A stretch of DNA of 64,000 nucleotides from JBCBSS01 sp039819065 (GCA_039819065.1 JBCBSS010000001.1:124001-188000); one strand, 5' to 3'; positions 55,378-62,750 are shown, numbered from the stretch's first letter. Numbers and translations: made by a program. The notes: generated by a model not told the origin, from the letters alone.

Positions 55378-55406
55378 AGCCGGGTGTTTTCACCCGGCTG
55401 TTTTGT
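55378..55406 (+). terminator. REP-like hairpin acting as terminator
   Basis: AGCCGGGTG and CACCCGGCT pair perfectly around TTTT (55378-55399), followed by GTTTTGT. It is the same hairpin type as at 51796 and is placed 66 bases after the lipoprotein stop. Confidence 0.7.
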
Positions 55407-55501
55407 ATCAATCAAATAACAAGTTTCAAAAGTCCGGACTTGATGTTTCAACTCAGCAGTACAATTTTTAGTGTTTAATATTTTACGTTTTTTATTGGAG
55501 C

Positions 55502-55590
55502 GTCAGGTGGAAACACCTGACTGCACATACACATACGAAAAACTACTTATAACTACCCTAGCCAGGTGCAAGCCGGGTGTTTCCACCTGG
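55502..55590. repeat. REP-like hairpin pair
   Basis: GTCAGGTG-GAAA-CACCTGAC (55502-55521) is a perfect hairpin; GCCGGGTG-TTTC-CACCTGG (55572-55590) is the inverted relative. The same pairing of a GAAA-loop and a TTTC-loop unit occurs at 51746-51815. Confidence 0.65.
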
Positions 55591-55750
55591 AGGTTTCATC
55601 ATAATCAATGTCCAAAAATATTCTTGCATTTTTTTGACCACAACACTTGACTTGTATGTCAATAATCTACAGCTTTGTAACCTAATGTTTAATCTCTCGT
55701 TGAAGAGAAAACTATGCAATTAATAAATACAAATATCATCAGAAACACAG

Positions 55751-55907
55751 GCGGTACCGCAGTCCGAGGGAATGCGTGGGCGGCGAATGCCCGTAGCTCG
55801 GTTTGTGAGGCTGGTTCTCGTGAGTTTGTATGTTATGAAATAGATATTTGACATAAAGAATATAAACGATCGAAAAAGCCTCACAGCGAATACTGTGAGG
55901 CTTTTTT
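55751..55907 (+). ncRNA. Candidate small RNA ending in a strong terminator
   Basis: A short G+C-rich patch with nested pairing (GCGGTACCGC at 55751; CGAG...GGGC...GCCC...CTCG at 55765-55801) precedes a very strong hairpin, AAAAAGCCTCACAG with CTGTGAGGCTTTTT (55873-55907). No open frame with coding character lies there. A promoter is not evident, so the extent is a guess; only the terminator is firm. Confidence 0.3.
55873..55907 (+). terminator. Strong terminator upstream of the tRNA array
   Basis: A 14-bp stem with a 6-nt loop (CGAATA), ending in a run of T. It stands 8 bases before the first tRNA of the array, so it separates that array from upstream transcription. Confidence 0.75.
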
Positions 55908-55914
55908 GTTTTTA

Positions 55915-55987
55915 GGGCTGTCATGTTCCAAGGCTGGCGAACCCGCTTTGCAAGCAGGTTGGAAGGGTTCGATTCCCTTGCGGTCCA
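55915..55987 (+). tRNA. tRNA-Ala (TGC), atypical
   Basis: Acceptor arms GGGCTGT and GCGGTCC pair with a G3-T70 wobble, the identity element for alanine. The anticodon loop TTTGCAA gives TGC. The T arm is AAGGG-TTCGATT-CCCTT. The D arm is poor (GTTC/GAAC runs into the anticodon stem) and one anticodon-stem pair is mismatched. CCA is not encoded. Only 5 bases separate it from the next tRNA. Confidence 0.65.
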
Positions 55988-55992
55988 CAACA

Positions 55993-56065
55993 GGATCTGT
56001 AGCTTAACTGGTAAAGCAGTCGGCTGTTAACCGACAAGATATAGGTTCAAATCCTATCGGGTCCT
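55993..56065 (+). tRNA. tRNA-Asn (GTT)
   Basis: A full cloverleaf: acceptor GGATCTG/CGGGTCC, D stem GCTT/AAGC, anticodon stem GTCGG/CCGAC with loop CTGTTAA (GTT), T arm ATAGG-TTCAAAT-CCTAT. CCA is not encoded. Confidence 0.85.
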
Positions 56066-56347
56066 CTTATCGTTTTATGGTATTGCTATAAAAGGTACTC
56101 GCTTTAAAATCAGATTATGGAGTTCCAAAAAGTATCTCCATTAAATGAATGTTCTTTGAAATGATGCTAAGCATTCCGTTATATTAAGGAGGCTTAAAAG
56201 CCATTCTACGACCTATTTTTCCAAGTCATAAGTGACGGAGAAATAAAATATCCGGGTGATTGGGGTTAGTGGTTCTGAATCTGGATTTATAAGAGAATAG
56301 GGCCCTGAAATTATTTTCGGGCCCATTTGATTATTAAGCTTGATACA

Positions 56348-56539
56348 TCATCTACAATCCAACTCTATCGTTAAACAAACAAATATATTAGTTGGTACAT
56401 CGGGTAAGGGTATGGTCGGAGGAGGATCCTCATGTCCGTTACCACCCTTTATAGTATTAACCTCACAGCCCTGAAACGTAGTTACAAAGCTCTCTACTTT
56501 AAGGTCACTTAAATTCATTCTCTTCCTTTTCGTTTTCAT
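56348..56539 (-). CDS. Class I lanthipeptide-type RiPP precursor
   Basis: A 63-residue peptide. The leader MKTKRKRMNLSDLKVESF matches the L-x-L-x-x-L-K-V-x-S-F-V-T leader of Bacteroidota class I lanthipeptides (pinensin-like), and TIKGG at 29-33 is the usual GG processing site. The core that follows has Thr at 42, 50 and 57, Cys at 55 and 62, Pro-rich PPPTIPLPDVP and the end FVCLTIELDCR. A LanB-type dehydratase and cyclase would make lanthionines from Thr and Cys, but none is encoded in the window. It lies inside the tRNA array on the other strand. Confidence 0.7.
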   Translation of the reverse strand: MKTKRKRMNLSDLKVESFVTTFQGCEVNTIKGGNGHEDPPPTIPLPDVPTNIFVCLTIELDCR

Positions 56540-56784
56540 AATATTTTAGAAAATCTCTTTTGGCTATTCCTACTCTATTTGTCCCACTCGTCAGTGTTCT
56601 GGCTTTTCGGATTCCGCCTTTCTTTGATAATGATCATGAACAGCTTAAAAAACGAATCAGGTATGGTAAAATTTTATTTATCATTAATTATATATAAAAA
56701 GTATAAATTCATTTTCTTAAAATCATAATTATGATTTAGGATATTGAGACTGCCTGAATACATGCTTAGCAAATATTCATACTC

Positions 56785-56855
56785 ACGCCCATGGTGTAAT
56801 GGCAACATCTAGGTCTCCAAAACCAAGGCTCCCTGTTCGAATCGGGGTGGGCGTG
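56785..56855 (+). tRNA. tRNA-Trp (CCA)
   Basis: Acceptor ACGCCCA/TGGGCGT, D stem GTGT/ACAT, anticodon loop CTCCAAA (CCA), T arm CCCTG-TTCGAAT-CGGGG. The anticodon stem has one A-A mismatch. CCA end not encoded. Confidence 0.75.
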
Positions 56856-56864
56856 CTTGTATAG

Positions 56865-56936
56865 GCATCCGTAGTTCAACCGGTAGAACCTCTGACCTGT
56901 AATCAGATGACCTGGGTTCGAGTCCTGGCGGATGCC
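56865..56936 (+). tRNA. tRNA-Thr (TGT) with C33
   Basis: Perfect acceptor GCATCCG/CGGATGC, D stem GTTC/GAAC, anticodon stem TCTGA/TCAGA with loop CCTGTAA, T arm CTGGG-TTCGAGT-CCTGG. The anticodon is TGT. Position 33 is C where nearly all tRNAs have T. CCA not encoded. Confidence 0.8.
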
Positions 56937-56968
56937 CGATGTGAAGCGATAACGGGCACTTCACGGTA

Positions 56969-57034
56969 TCGGAGAGTGGTTAAAGGCCACATGCAGCGCC
57001 GTCAAAGCACTGCTATGTTGTGAAAAAGCTCCGA
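56969..57034 (+). tRNA. tRNA-like sequence, identity unclear
   Basis: TCGGAG/CTCCGA forms an acceptor-like stem and GTGG/CCAC a D-like stem, but the anticodon and T arms are not convincing. It may be a decayed tRNA (Ser/Leu D-loop pattern GAGTGGTTAAAGGC is present). Confidence 0.35.
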
Positions 57035-57112
57035 CTTAAGCAGGCTGTCTTTCAATCAGTTGGTGTCAAAAACTAATTGATCTGTTAAGGCGGTTCTGCC
57101 ACCCGTTCCTAT

Positions 57113-57184
57113 GCACCCGTAGTTTAACCGGAAAAACACTCGGCTACGAACTGTGAGATGAGGGTTCAAGTCCTCCCGGGTGTT
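57113..57184 (+). tRNA. tRNA-Arg (ACG)
   Basis: Acceptor GCACCCG/CGGGTGT, D stem GTTT/AAAC, anticodon loop CTACGAA (ACG), T arm GAGGG-TTCAAGT-CCTCC. The anticodon stem CTCGG/CTGTG has a T-T mismatch and the T stem one A-C mismatch. CCA not encoded. Confidence 0.7.
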
Positions 57185-57190
57185 CAAATT

Positions 57191-57286
57191 GCGCTTGTAA
57201 TTCAACAGGAAGAATGCCTCTCTTCTAAAGAGGACGTTGAGGGCCTGCCTACCGTCAGGCAGGTTCGAGTCCTTCCGAGCGCACCA
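57191..57286 (+). tRNA. tRNA-Arg (TCT) with a 20-nt palindromic insertion
   Basis: Acceptor GCGCTTG/CGAGCGC, D stem ATTC/GAAT, anticodon stem CCTCT/AGAGG with loop CTTCTAA (TCT), and encoded CCA (the only one in this array). Between the 3' side of the anticodon arm and the T loop lies CCTGCCTACCGTCAGGCAGG (57244-57263), a palindrome. Without it the T arm would be GAGGG-TTCGAGT-CCTTC. Confidence 0.75.
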
Positions 57287-57289
57287 TTT

Positions 57290-57366
57290 AGTGTTGTATC
57301 TCCTCTCCCTGATAAGGAGTAGAAAGAGTAGCAGGTTACACGCTGGTTCGAATCCAGCCAGCACTA
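57290..57366 (+). tRNA. tRNA-like, probable tRNA-Ile (GAT), D arm missing
   Basis: Acceptor AGTGTTG/CAGCACT, anticodon loop CTGATAA (GAT) with stem TCTCC/GGAGT, T arm GCTGG-TTCGAAT-CCAGC (perfect). There is little room for a D arm, and a 21-nt stretch lies between anticodon stem and T stem. CCA not encoded. Three bases separate it from the tRNA-Arg before it. Confidence 0.5.
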
Positions 57367-57514
57367 CTTAGGACCGGCTCAAAAACGCTTGGAAACGCAA
57401 AAATGATGCTGGCCGGCATTCAAAACCAACTATTGGCTATTCAGTTTTTCGGCTAACACAAGGTTGTTAACTTAAAGGCTTAGGTTTCGGGCATTTTCAG
57501 CAGACCCTATTTAA

Positions 57515-57586
57515 GCATCTGTGGTGTCAATGGCAGCATAGGACCCTTCCAAGGTAGAGGTGCCGGTTCGAGTCCGGCCAGATGCT
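57515..57586 (+). tRNA. tRNA-Gly (TCC)
   Basis: Perfect acceptor GCATCTG/CAGATGC with T73 (glycine-type), D stem GTGT/GCAT, anticodon loop CTTCCAA (TCC) with a weak stem (three pairs), T arm GCCGG-TTCGAGT-CCGGC. CCA not encoded. Confidence 0.75.
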
Positions 57587-57774
57587 CAATTAGAATTGGA
57601 ACGTCGTCGCTTTTTGTATTTATCTATTATGTAAAGAGATGCACTGGACAGCAAAAGCAGGCAGAAAGCTATCCGTGATTGAAGGCTGGTCAGAAAAAAG
57701 GATTCAAAGAATATTAAGTATGCCAAGCTTACGGCCCCTACCAATAACAAAACTATCGTGGCTACATTCTTCAT
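57586..57774 (-). CDS. Small two-helix membrane protein, function unknown
   Basis: A 62-residue protein with helices VATIVLLLVGAVSLAYLIFF and IAFCLLLLSSASLYII and a basic tail (KYKKRRRSNSN). Its stop codon touches the end of the tRNA-Gly gene on the other strand. No family recognised. Confidence 0.5.
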   Translation of the reverse strand: MKNVATIVLLLVGAVSLAYLIFFESFFLTSLQSRIAFCLLLLSSASLYIIDKYKKRRRSNSN

Positions 57775-58529
57775 AAAAGTCAGTCGATCATTAAAACACT
57801 TAATACAAGGTTGCTCTGCAAAACACTATCCATTCAAACGACCTTCGGTGCCAAATAATTATAACACAGGCACTAAAGATAGAATCATCATTTTGGTCGT
57901 AAGGCAATCAATTGAAAAGCCATTCTTGTAAGATCGTTGATAGAACAGTTATTCTACCTATAAGTTTCACTGATTGACGCTTAACGCTCTGCTATTTTGG
58001 TAAATTCTTTCGATATATTTCAAAGTTTATCAAATACGGATATCCAGTTAGGTCGTCCACTTAAGCAGTAAATCATAGCGAATCTAAAACTCCCTCGTCA
58101 AGTCTGCCTTGTGTATGCTAGATTCACAGATGATTAGGCAGACATAGATGCCATTTCATATCAATGAGACGGGTGCTAATCAATTTGGCAAGCGTAGATA
58201 TTTTCATAAGACATACCGGTTCTGTAGTTGGTTTTTGAAGCGTTTAGTCGAGCCCTACCTTTCATTATATGGTGGGGTACTTTAGTACTATGAATATTGG
58301 TTTCAAGTCATAAGGTATTGCCCGAAAATTTTCTTCATGGTTTTAGTTTTCGGGTAGCCTTATGTCATGCCATATTATCTGATATCTGTATTATGCTAAT
58401 CCGGTAGATAGAAATATACTAATCTCAAAATAATCACAAGGCACTCAAATTCAACACTATACAAAAAGTGTTTTACACTAATTCCAATTGTTTTTTCCAA
58501 ATTCCTTAAACCTTTCACGCCAAGCTCCG
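57775..58529. other. Intergenic with one long hairpin at 58309-58364
   Basis: CATAAGG/CCTTATG and CCCGAAAA/TTTTCGGG form a nested 56-nt hairpin, with no T-run. The rest of this ~755-base gap shows no gene or tRNA I can support. Confidence 0.4.
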
Positions 58530-58561
58530 TTTGGTTTATAATATAAACTACTTTATATTTG
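58530..58561 (+). promoter_or_regulatory. Promoter with palindromic operator, probably leaderless
   Basis: -33 TTTG (58530-58533) and -7 TATATTTG (58554-58561) with 20-bp spacing. The spacer holds GTTTAT-N3-ATAAAC plus TAAACTA-N-TTTA (58534-58555), which recurs at 59445-59468. The start codon at 58566 is about 5 bases after the -7 element, so the message would have almost no leader. Confidence 0.6.
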
Positions 58562-58565
58562 AATT

Positions 58566-59144
58566 ATGGAATCGGAAAAGAACTTAACAAGTGAAGAAAG
58601 TCTGGCACTCATCACTCGCATGATCAGCCAAGCTAAAAGAAACTTTGCAGACGGCAGTTTCTACTTCTTGCTTTGGGGGTATGTGGTGCTCATTGCTTAT
58701 CTGGGCAATTATGTATTATTCAGGCTGGAGTACGACGCACCGTTCCTAGTTTGGCTGATTACCCTTCCGGCAGCAGTCATCAGTGGCATCCATGGCTATC
58801 GAAGGGGGAAAAGATCAAAAGTGCGCACTTACACTGACCAAATGTACAATCAGGTATGGCTATCTTTATTGGTCCCATTTATCACATTCATCGTCTTCGG
58901 TTTTCAATTGGGATATGAAAATCTTACTGGACTAATTCTGTTACTTGCCTCCAGTGGGGTTTTTATGACAGGAAGGCTAATGAAGTTTAAACCAGCCGTA
59001 TTTAGCTCTTTTTTCCTCTCAGCAGGAGCCATACTGGCTTTAGTCTATAATTCAGAAATGCAGTATCTCATTGGTGCCGTATCAATTATATTTGGCTATT
59101 TAGTGCCAGGTTACATGCTCAGAAAGTTGGAAAAAAATGGCTGA
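58566..59144 (+). CDS. Multi-pass membrane protein preceding a winged-helix regulator
   Basis: A 192-residue protein with an N-terminal soluble helix (LTSEESLALITRMISQAKRNF) and about six transmembrane helices (FYFLLWGYVVLIAYLGNYVLF; PFLVWLITLPAAVISGIHGY; VWLSLLVPFITFIVFGFQL; GLILLLASSGVFMTG; FSSFFLSAGAILALVY; YLIGAVSIIFGYLVPGYML). No family recognised beyond such membrane partners of wHTH regulators. It overlaps the regulator gene by 8 bases. It is probably the first gene of the unit to 62327. Confidence 0.65.
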   Translation: MESEKNLTSEESLALITRMISQAKRNFADGSFYFLLWGYVVLIAYLGNYVLFRLEYDAPFLVWLITLPAAVISGIHGYRRGKRSKVRTYTDQMYNQVWLSLLVPFITFIVFGFQLGYENLTGLILLLASSGVFMTGRLMKFKPAVFSSFFLSAGAILALVYNSEMQYLIGAVSIIFGYLVPGYMLRKLEKNG

Positions 59145-59427
59145 TTTCAAATCGCTAGACCCCCTCTTACACTCACAGTTGAGGCTGGCCATTATGTCTA
59201 TCCTCATCAGTGTGGAGTCGGCCGAGTTCGTTTACCTCAAGGAGAAAACAAATGCAACAGCTGGTAACCTCAGTGTACAGTTAGACAAACTTTCTAATGC
59301 AGGTTATATAGAAACCATCAAGTCGTTCAAAGGAAAGAAGCCTTTAACTACTTGTAAAATCACCAAAACTGGCATTGAAGCTTTTGAAGCCTACGTCAAG
59401 GCTTTGAAAGGATATATAGGAGATTAA
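59137..59427 (+). CDS. Winged-helix transcriptional regulator
   Basis: A 96-residue protein of the HTH_27/transcriptional-regulator (MarR/ArsR-like) type: LHSQLRLAIMSILISVESAEFVYLKEKTNATAGNLSVQLDKLSNAGYIETIKSFKGKKPLTTCKITKTGIEAFEAY. It likely binds the palindromes at 58534-58555 and 59445-59468, one upstream of its own unit, so autoregulation is likely. Confidence 0.85.
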   Translation: MADFKSLDPLLHSQLRLAIMSILISVESAEFVYLKEKTNATAGNLSVQLDKLSNAGYIETIKSFKGKKPLTTCKITKTGIEAFEAYVKALKGYIGD

Positions 59428-59444
59428 ATTTTTTTTGTCAATTA

Positions 59445-59468
59445 GGTTTATAAAATAAACTAGTTTAA
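59445..59468 (+). promoter_or_regulatory. Second copy of the palindromic operator
   Basis: GGTTTATAAAATAAACTAG (59445-59463) then TTTA matches the 58533-58556 site at 22 of 24 positions, with GTTTAT-N3-ATAAAC and perfect TAAACTAGTTTA. It ends 3 bases before the ATG at 59471. Confidence 0.6.
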
Positions 59469-59470
59469 AA

Positions 59471-60199
59471 ATGAAAAATTCACATCACACACTCGCTCTT
59501 TTAGGTTTATGTGTAGCACTATGTGCATTCTCAACCATCTCGGATGGCAACAAAAAATTCTACAATGCATACATCAGCGGTATCCAAAGTTTTTGGCACG
59601 ATGGCATCCGGGTAATGAAAGAAACAGACTTGTCAGATAATGAGACCAAGTTCCAGTTGGCGGTAGGTCAATATGGGTTACTCAACGCTACTATGAAAGA
59701 CAAGGATGAAAAAACATTCGATGAGTTTGCAGACAATACCATTGAAACGTTTGAAGAATTGATTGACGACGACTACAAAGTGGCTGAATGCAAGGCCGTA
59801 CTTTCCTCAATCTACGGTTTGAAAATGGCTTATAGCCCTTGGAAAGGCATTTACCTTGGATCAAAAAGCAACAGGTTAATGGAGGAAGCGAAGAAAAATG
59901 GGGAAGACTCTCCACTAGTCTGGAAGCTGTATGGTGGTTCCAAACTATTCACACCCAAAACCTGGGGTGGAAACCCGGAAAAAGCAGTAGCAGCTTTGGA
60001 AGAGGCGGTTAGGCTTTTCGAAAGTAAAGGTCAAATTGAAAACAACTGGCTTTATCTAGATACAATGGCACTGTTAGGCATTGCTTACGCTAAAACTAAA
60101 GATCAGGAAAGAGCGCGCGCTACCTTTAACAAAGCACTTGAAATTGAACCTGATTTTGGCTGGGTAAAGTACTCCCTTCTCCCACAAGTAAATCAATAG
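59471..60199 (+). CDS. Secreted TPR-like protein, function unknown
   Basis: A 242-residue protein with a signal peptide (HTLALLGLCVALCAFSTIS). The mature part is helical, with pairs resembling TPR units; the clearest is near the end (YLDTMALLGIAYAKTKDQERARATFNKALEIEPDFGWVKY). It precedes a TonB receptor by 4 bases and sits behind the second operator. Confidence 0.7.
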   Translation: MKNSHHTLALLGLCVALCAFSTISDGNKKFYNAYISGIQSFWHDGIRVMKETDLSDNETKFQLAVGQYGLLNATMKDKDEKTFDEFADNTIETFEELIDDDYKVAECKAVLSSIYGLKMAYSPWKGIYLGSKSNRLMEEAKKNGEDSPLVWKLYGGSKLFTPKTWGGNPEKAVAALEEAVRLFESKGQIENNWLYLDTMALLGIAYAKTKDQERARATFNKALEIEPDFGWVKYSLLPQVNQ

Positions 60200-60203
60200 C
60201 GCC

Positions 60204-62327
60204 ATGAAAATACTGATCTTCTTTGGCTGTCTAGTTGGCATTTGCTTGGCACCCATAGCGCTGATGGCTCAACAACAAATAAATGGTAAGGTAGTAGATG
60301 CTATTACGGGTGACATTCTATTTGGCGCCAACGTTTATCTGAAATCGGATTGGAAAACCGGTACATCATCAGGAGAAGATGGTACTTTCAGCTTAACAGT
60401 TCTTGACCTAGATGATTCCCTGATTATCTCTTATCTGGGCTATAAGGAACAGGTAACGGCCATAGCACAAAAGCGCATTACTATTCGCTTGGAGCCTCTG
60501 AACCAAAAACTGAGTGAACTGGTGGTGAAAGAGGAAAAACTGATTGCGGAGGAATTCACCATCCAGAAAATCAGACGGCTGGAGATTTACAAAAACCCCA
60601 GCGCCAAGGCTGATGCTTTACTGGCGGTAAATACATTACCCTCTTCCACCACCACAGACGAGTCGGCCAATGTCAGTTTTAGAGGCAGTAGTACCCGGCA
60701 AACCGGTATTTTCCTCAACAATGTCCCGGTATACAATGCCGTCCGCTTCAGTCAATTAAATGGTATAGGTACGTTTAGCATATTTAATACTGAAATACTG
60801 GAGAGTGTGCAGGTTTTTCCCGGTAATCCACCCCTCGAATTTGGTAGTACCACCTCGGGCTTGATTGCTGTCCAGACCTCAGAGTCGTTCTACAAAAAGC
60901 CGACACAGTCCGTAACGTTGTCCCTCGCTAGTTTTGGTTTTAATCTGAAACAACCATTGGGCAATAAGACCGCTGTTTCAGTATTTACTAATTACCAACC
61001 ATCCCAACTGATTAGGGGGTTAAATCGCCAGTCGTTGGAGAACATTTTAAAATTTGATTCTTTCGATGCAGGTGTACACTTCGTTCATAAGCCAACGAAA
61101 AATTCTACCATCAAGCTCTTCAACTATACCCTCTTCGAAGGATACAGCTTCCAAATGAATGAGCCCACTTTCGATGGTACACTGGATCAAAATAGAAACC
61201 TCAATCTGACCATACTCAATTACCGTTTGCAGTTCAACCGATGGAATCTGTCTGTCAATCAAGGGTTTAATGCTTCAAAGATAGAGGTCGATTTCAGTCA
61301 GTTTGACTTTGACATTTGGAATAAGGATTATTATGCTTCTTTTAATGCACATTACGAGTCTCCAAAATTCGGTCTCAAAACTGGGCTTACCTATGATCTA
61401 AGAAGCACAGATTTTGAAGGGCTGACCCCTGGATTCAGTTTTGCCATTGGGCCGGACCATCCTGCCGAAAGCTTACAAAGCATGGACAAACTTGACATCC
61501 TAGACGCGTATTTATATTTAAAATACTACCTCAATGATAAGGTGACGGCCGGAATAGCCACACGTAAAAACATTCCATTGAACAACCAGCCTACCTACCT
61601 GAGTGGGCAAGGCAACATCAATATAAAACTGAATAGCGAGAATACGATTAACTTGGGTGTAGGTCGATTTAACCAGTTAAGCAATAGTGAGCAGGGCAAC
61701 GGAGCCCTTCTTACTACAAGCACTCAATATGGCGTCGACTACCTACATGGCGGAGATAGGAAAGAATTTACGCTGTCCTTATTTGCCAAAACAACTGATA
61801 TCGGTTCGCGTAATATTCAAACTATGGGCATAGAGACGTTCTTCAGGTACAAGATATTAGAAAAGCTAAATGCCCAGGTTTCTTATGCTTTCCTAGATTC
61901 TGAGGAGAGAAGGGACGAATTGACCTTCGATGCCAATTTCGATCTCGATTATTTCTTCAAAGGCGGAATTGAATACAATATCAACAGCCTTTTTACCATC
62001 AGTTCGCGTTTCATCTTTAGAGAGGGCACGCTTTTTAGTGGGTTGGAGAATGCTGCGTTTCGTGATGATCTCAATGTATCCGAGCCTTCATTTGCGCCAC
62101 TCAATGAAAGGATGCGCTACCGTGCTTATCGTGCCGTCGACCTTAACTTGTCAAAACTTTTTCCTGTCAATGAGGGCTTGACAATTGTAGCTTTTGCCAG
62201 CATGAGCAATGTCTTCAATTTCAAGAATGTCAGAAGCCTTTCTTATAATTTCGACTACACAGCATCTCAGGAAAATTTCTTCAACCTTCGCACCTCCTAT
62301 TTCGGTGCCGTACTGAATTTTCATTAA
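60204..62327 (+). CDS. TonB-dependent receptor with carboxypeptidase-like N-terminal domain
   Basis: A 707-residue receptor with a signal peptide (IFFGCLVGICLAPIALMAQ), a carboxypeptidase-regulatory-like (CarboxypepD_reg) domain (INGKVVDAITGDILFGANVYLKSDWKTGTSSGEDGTFSLTV), a plug (VNTLPSSTTTDESANVSFRGSSTRQTGIFLNNVPVYNAVRFSQL, ETEILESVQVFPGNPPLEFGSTTSGLIAV) and a barrel ending RTSYFGAVLNFH. It lacks an STN domain, unlike the 43567 receptor. The cargo is unknown; the wHTH operator upstream suggests ligand-sensitive control. Confidence 0.88.
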   Translation: MKILIFFGCLVGICLAPIALMAQQQINGKVVDAITGDILFGANVYLKSDWKTGTSSGEDGTFSLTVLDLDDSLIISYLGYKEQVTAIAQKRITIRLEPLNQKLSELVVKEEKLIAEEFTIQKIRRLEIYKNPSAKADALLAVNTLPSSTTTDESANVSFRGSSTRQTGIFLNNVPVYNAVRFSQLNGIGTFSIFNTEILESVQVFPGNPPLEFGSTTSGLIAVQTSESFYKKPTQSVTLSLASFGFNLKQPLGNKTAVSVFTNYQPSQLIRGLNRQSLENILKFDSFDAGVHFVHKPTKNSTIKLFNYTLFEGYSFQMNEPTFDGTLDQNRNLNLTILNYRLQFNRWNLSVNQGFNASKIEVDFSQFDFDIWNKDYYASFNAHYESPKFGLKTGLTYDLRSTDFEGLTPGFSFAIGPDHPAESLQSMDKLDILDAYLYLKYYLNDKVTAGIATRKNIPLNNQPTYLSGQGNINIKLNSENTINLGVGRFNQLSNSEQGNGALLTTSTQYGVDYLHGGDRKEFTLSLFAKTTDIGSRNIQTMGIETFFRYKILEKLNAQVSYAFLDSEERRDELTFDANFDLDYFFKGGIEYNINSLFTISSRFIFREGTLFSGLENAAFRDDLNVSEPSFAPLNERMRYRAYRAVDLNLSKLFPVNEGLTIVAFASMSNVFNFKNVRSLSYNFDYTASQENFFNLRTSYFGAVLNFH

Positions 62328-62560
62328 AAGTTAAGCAGAACACCGATTACGTATTTCTTTTAACACAAGAAGTACCACCAGATTGGTGCATGCTTAAAGT
62401 AAAGATTTAATCCTCCACTAACGTCATTGCATCGTTTATCTAAGTGTTCTAACTCATATTAAAACTTATGTCCTTCGTAGATTCCTTTACATAATCACAA
62501 TGCAAGCTTACTCTATTTCGGCATCAAGACCTCTCCACTAAATTGAGCCATTGTAATGAA

Positions 62561-62695
62561 GGGGATGCCTCAAAAGCTGTCTTTTCGACCATCGGGAGAA
62601 ATCTTACTCGACTCAAAGTGTTGATTATCAAGAGAGTAAGATTTCTCATCCCGATTTATCGGGATGACATTAAAACGGGCTTTTGAGGCAGCCTC
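62561..62695 (-). repeat. Repeat with terminal inverted repeats, copy B (reverse of copy A)
   Basis: Reverse-complementing this region gives almost the same sequence as 46096-46240. The ends TGCCTCAAAAGC (62566-62577) and GCTTTTGAGGCA (62679-62690) pair. Compared with copy A both arms changed together (TGTATC/GATACA there, TGCCTC/GAGGCA here). No open frame. Confidence 0.8.
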
Positions 62696-62750
62696 GATAA
62701 GAAAGTAATTTAAATCAATCTGCAGGTTGGCTGCCTGCAAAATGTCAAAT

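Noticed and set aside
55739..55990. Minus-strand frame of 83 residues starting in the tRNA-Ala/terminator region
   Set aside because: It contains ARESNPS, again antisense tRNA sequence, and crosses a strong terminator hairpin.
57056..57364. Minus-strand frame of 102 residues containing GFEPACN, DSNLPDGRQ and similar strings
   Set aside because: These strings are what the antisense of tRNA T arms (GGTTCGAATCC-like) translates to; the frame covers the tRNA array and is not a gene.
55380..57590. CRISPR array or prophage boundary
   Set aside because: Repeats here are short hairpins and tRNAs with no regular spacers, and no cas, integrase, capsid or tail genes are present.
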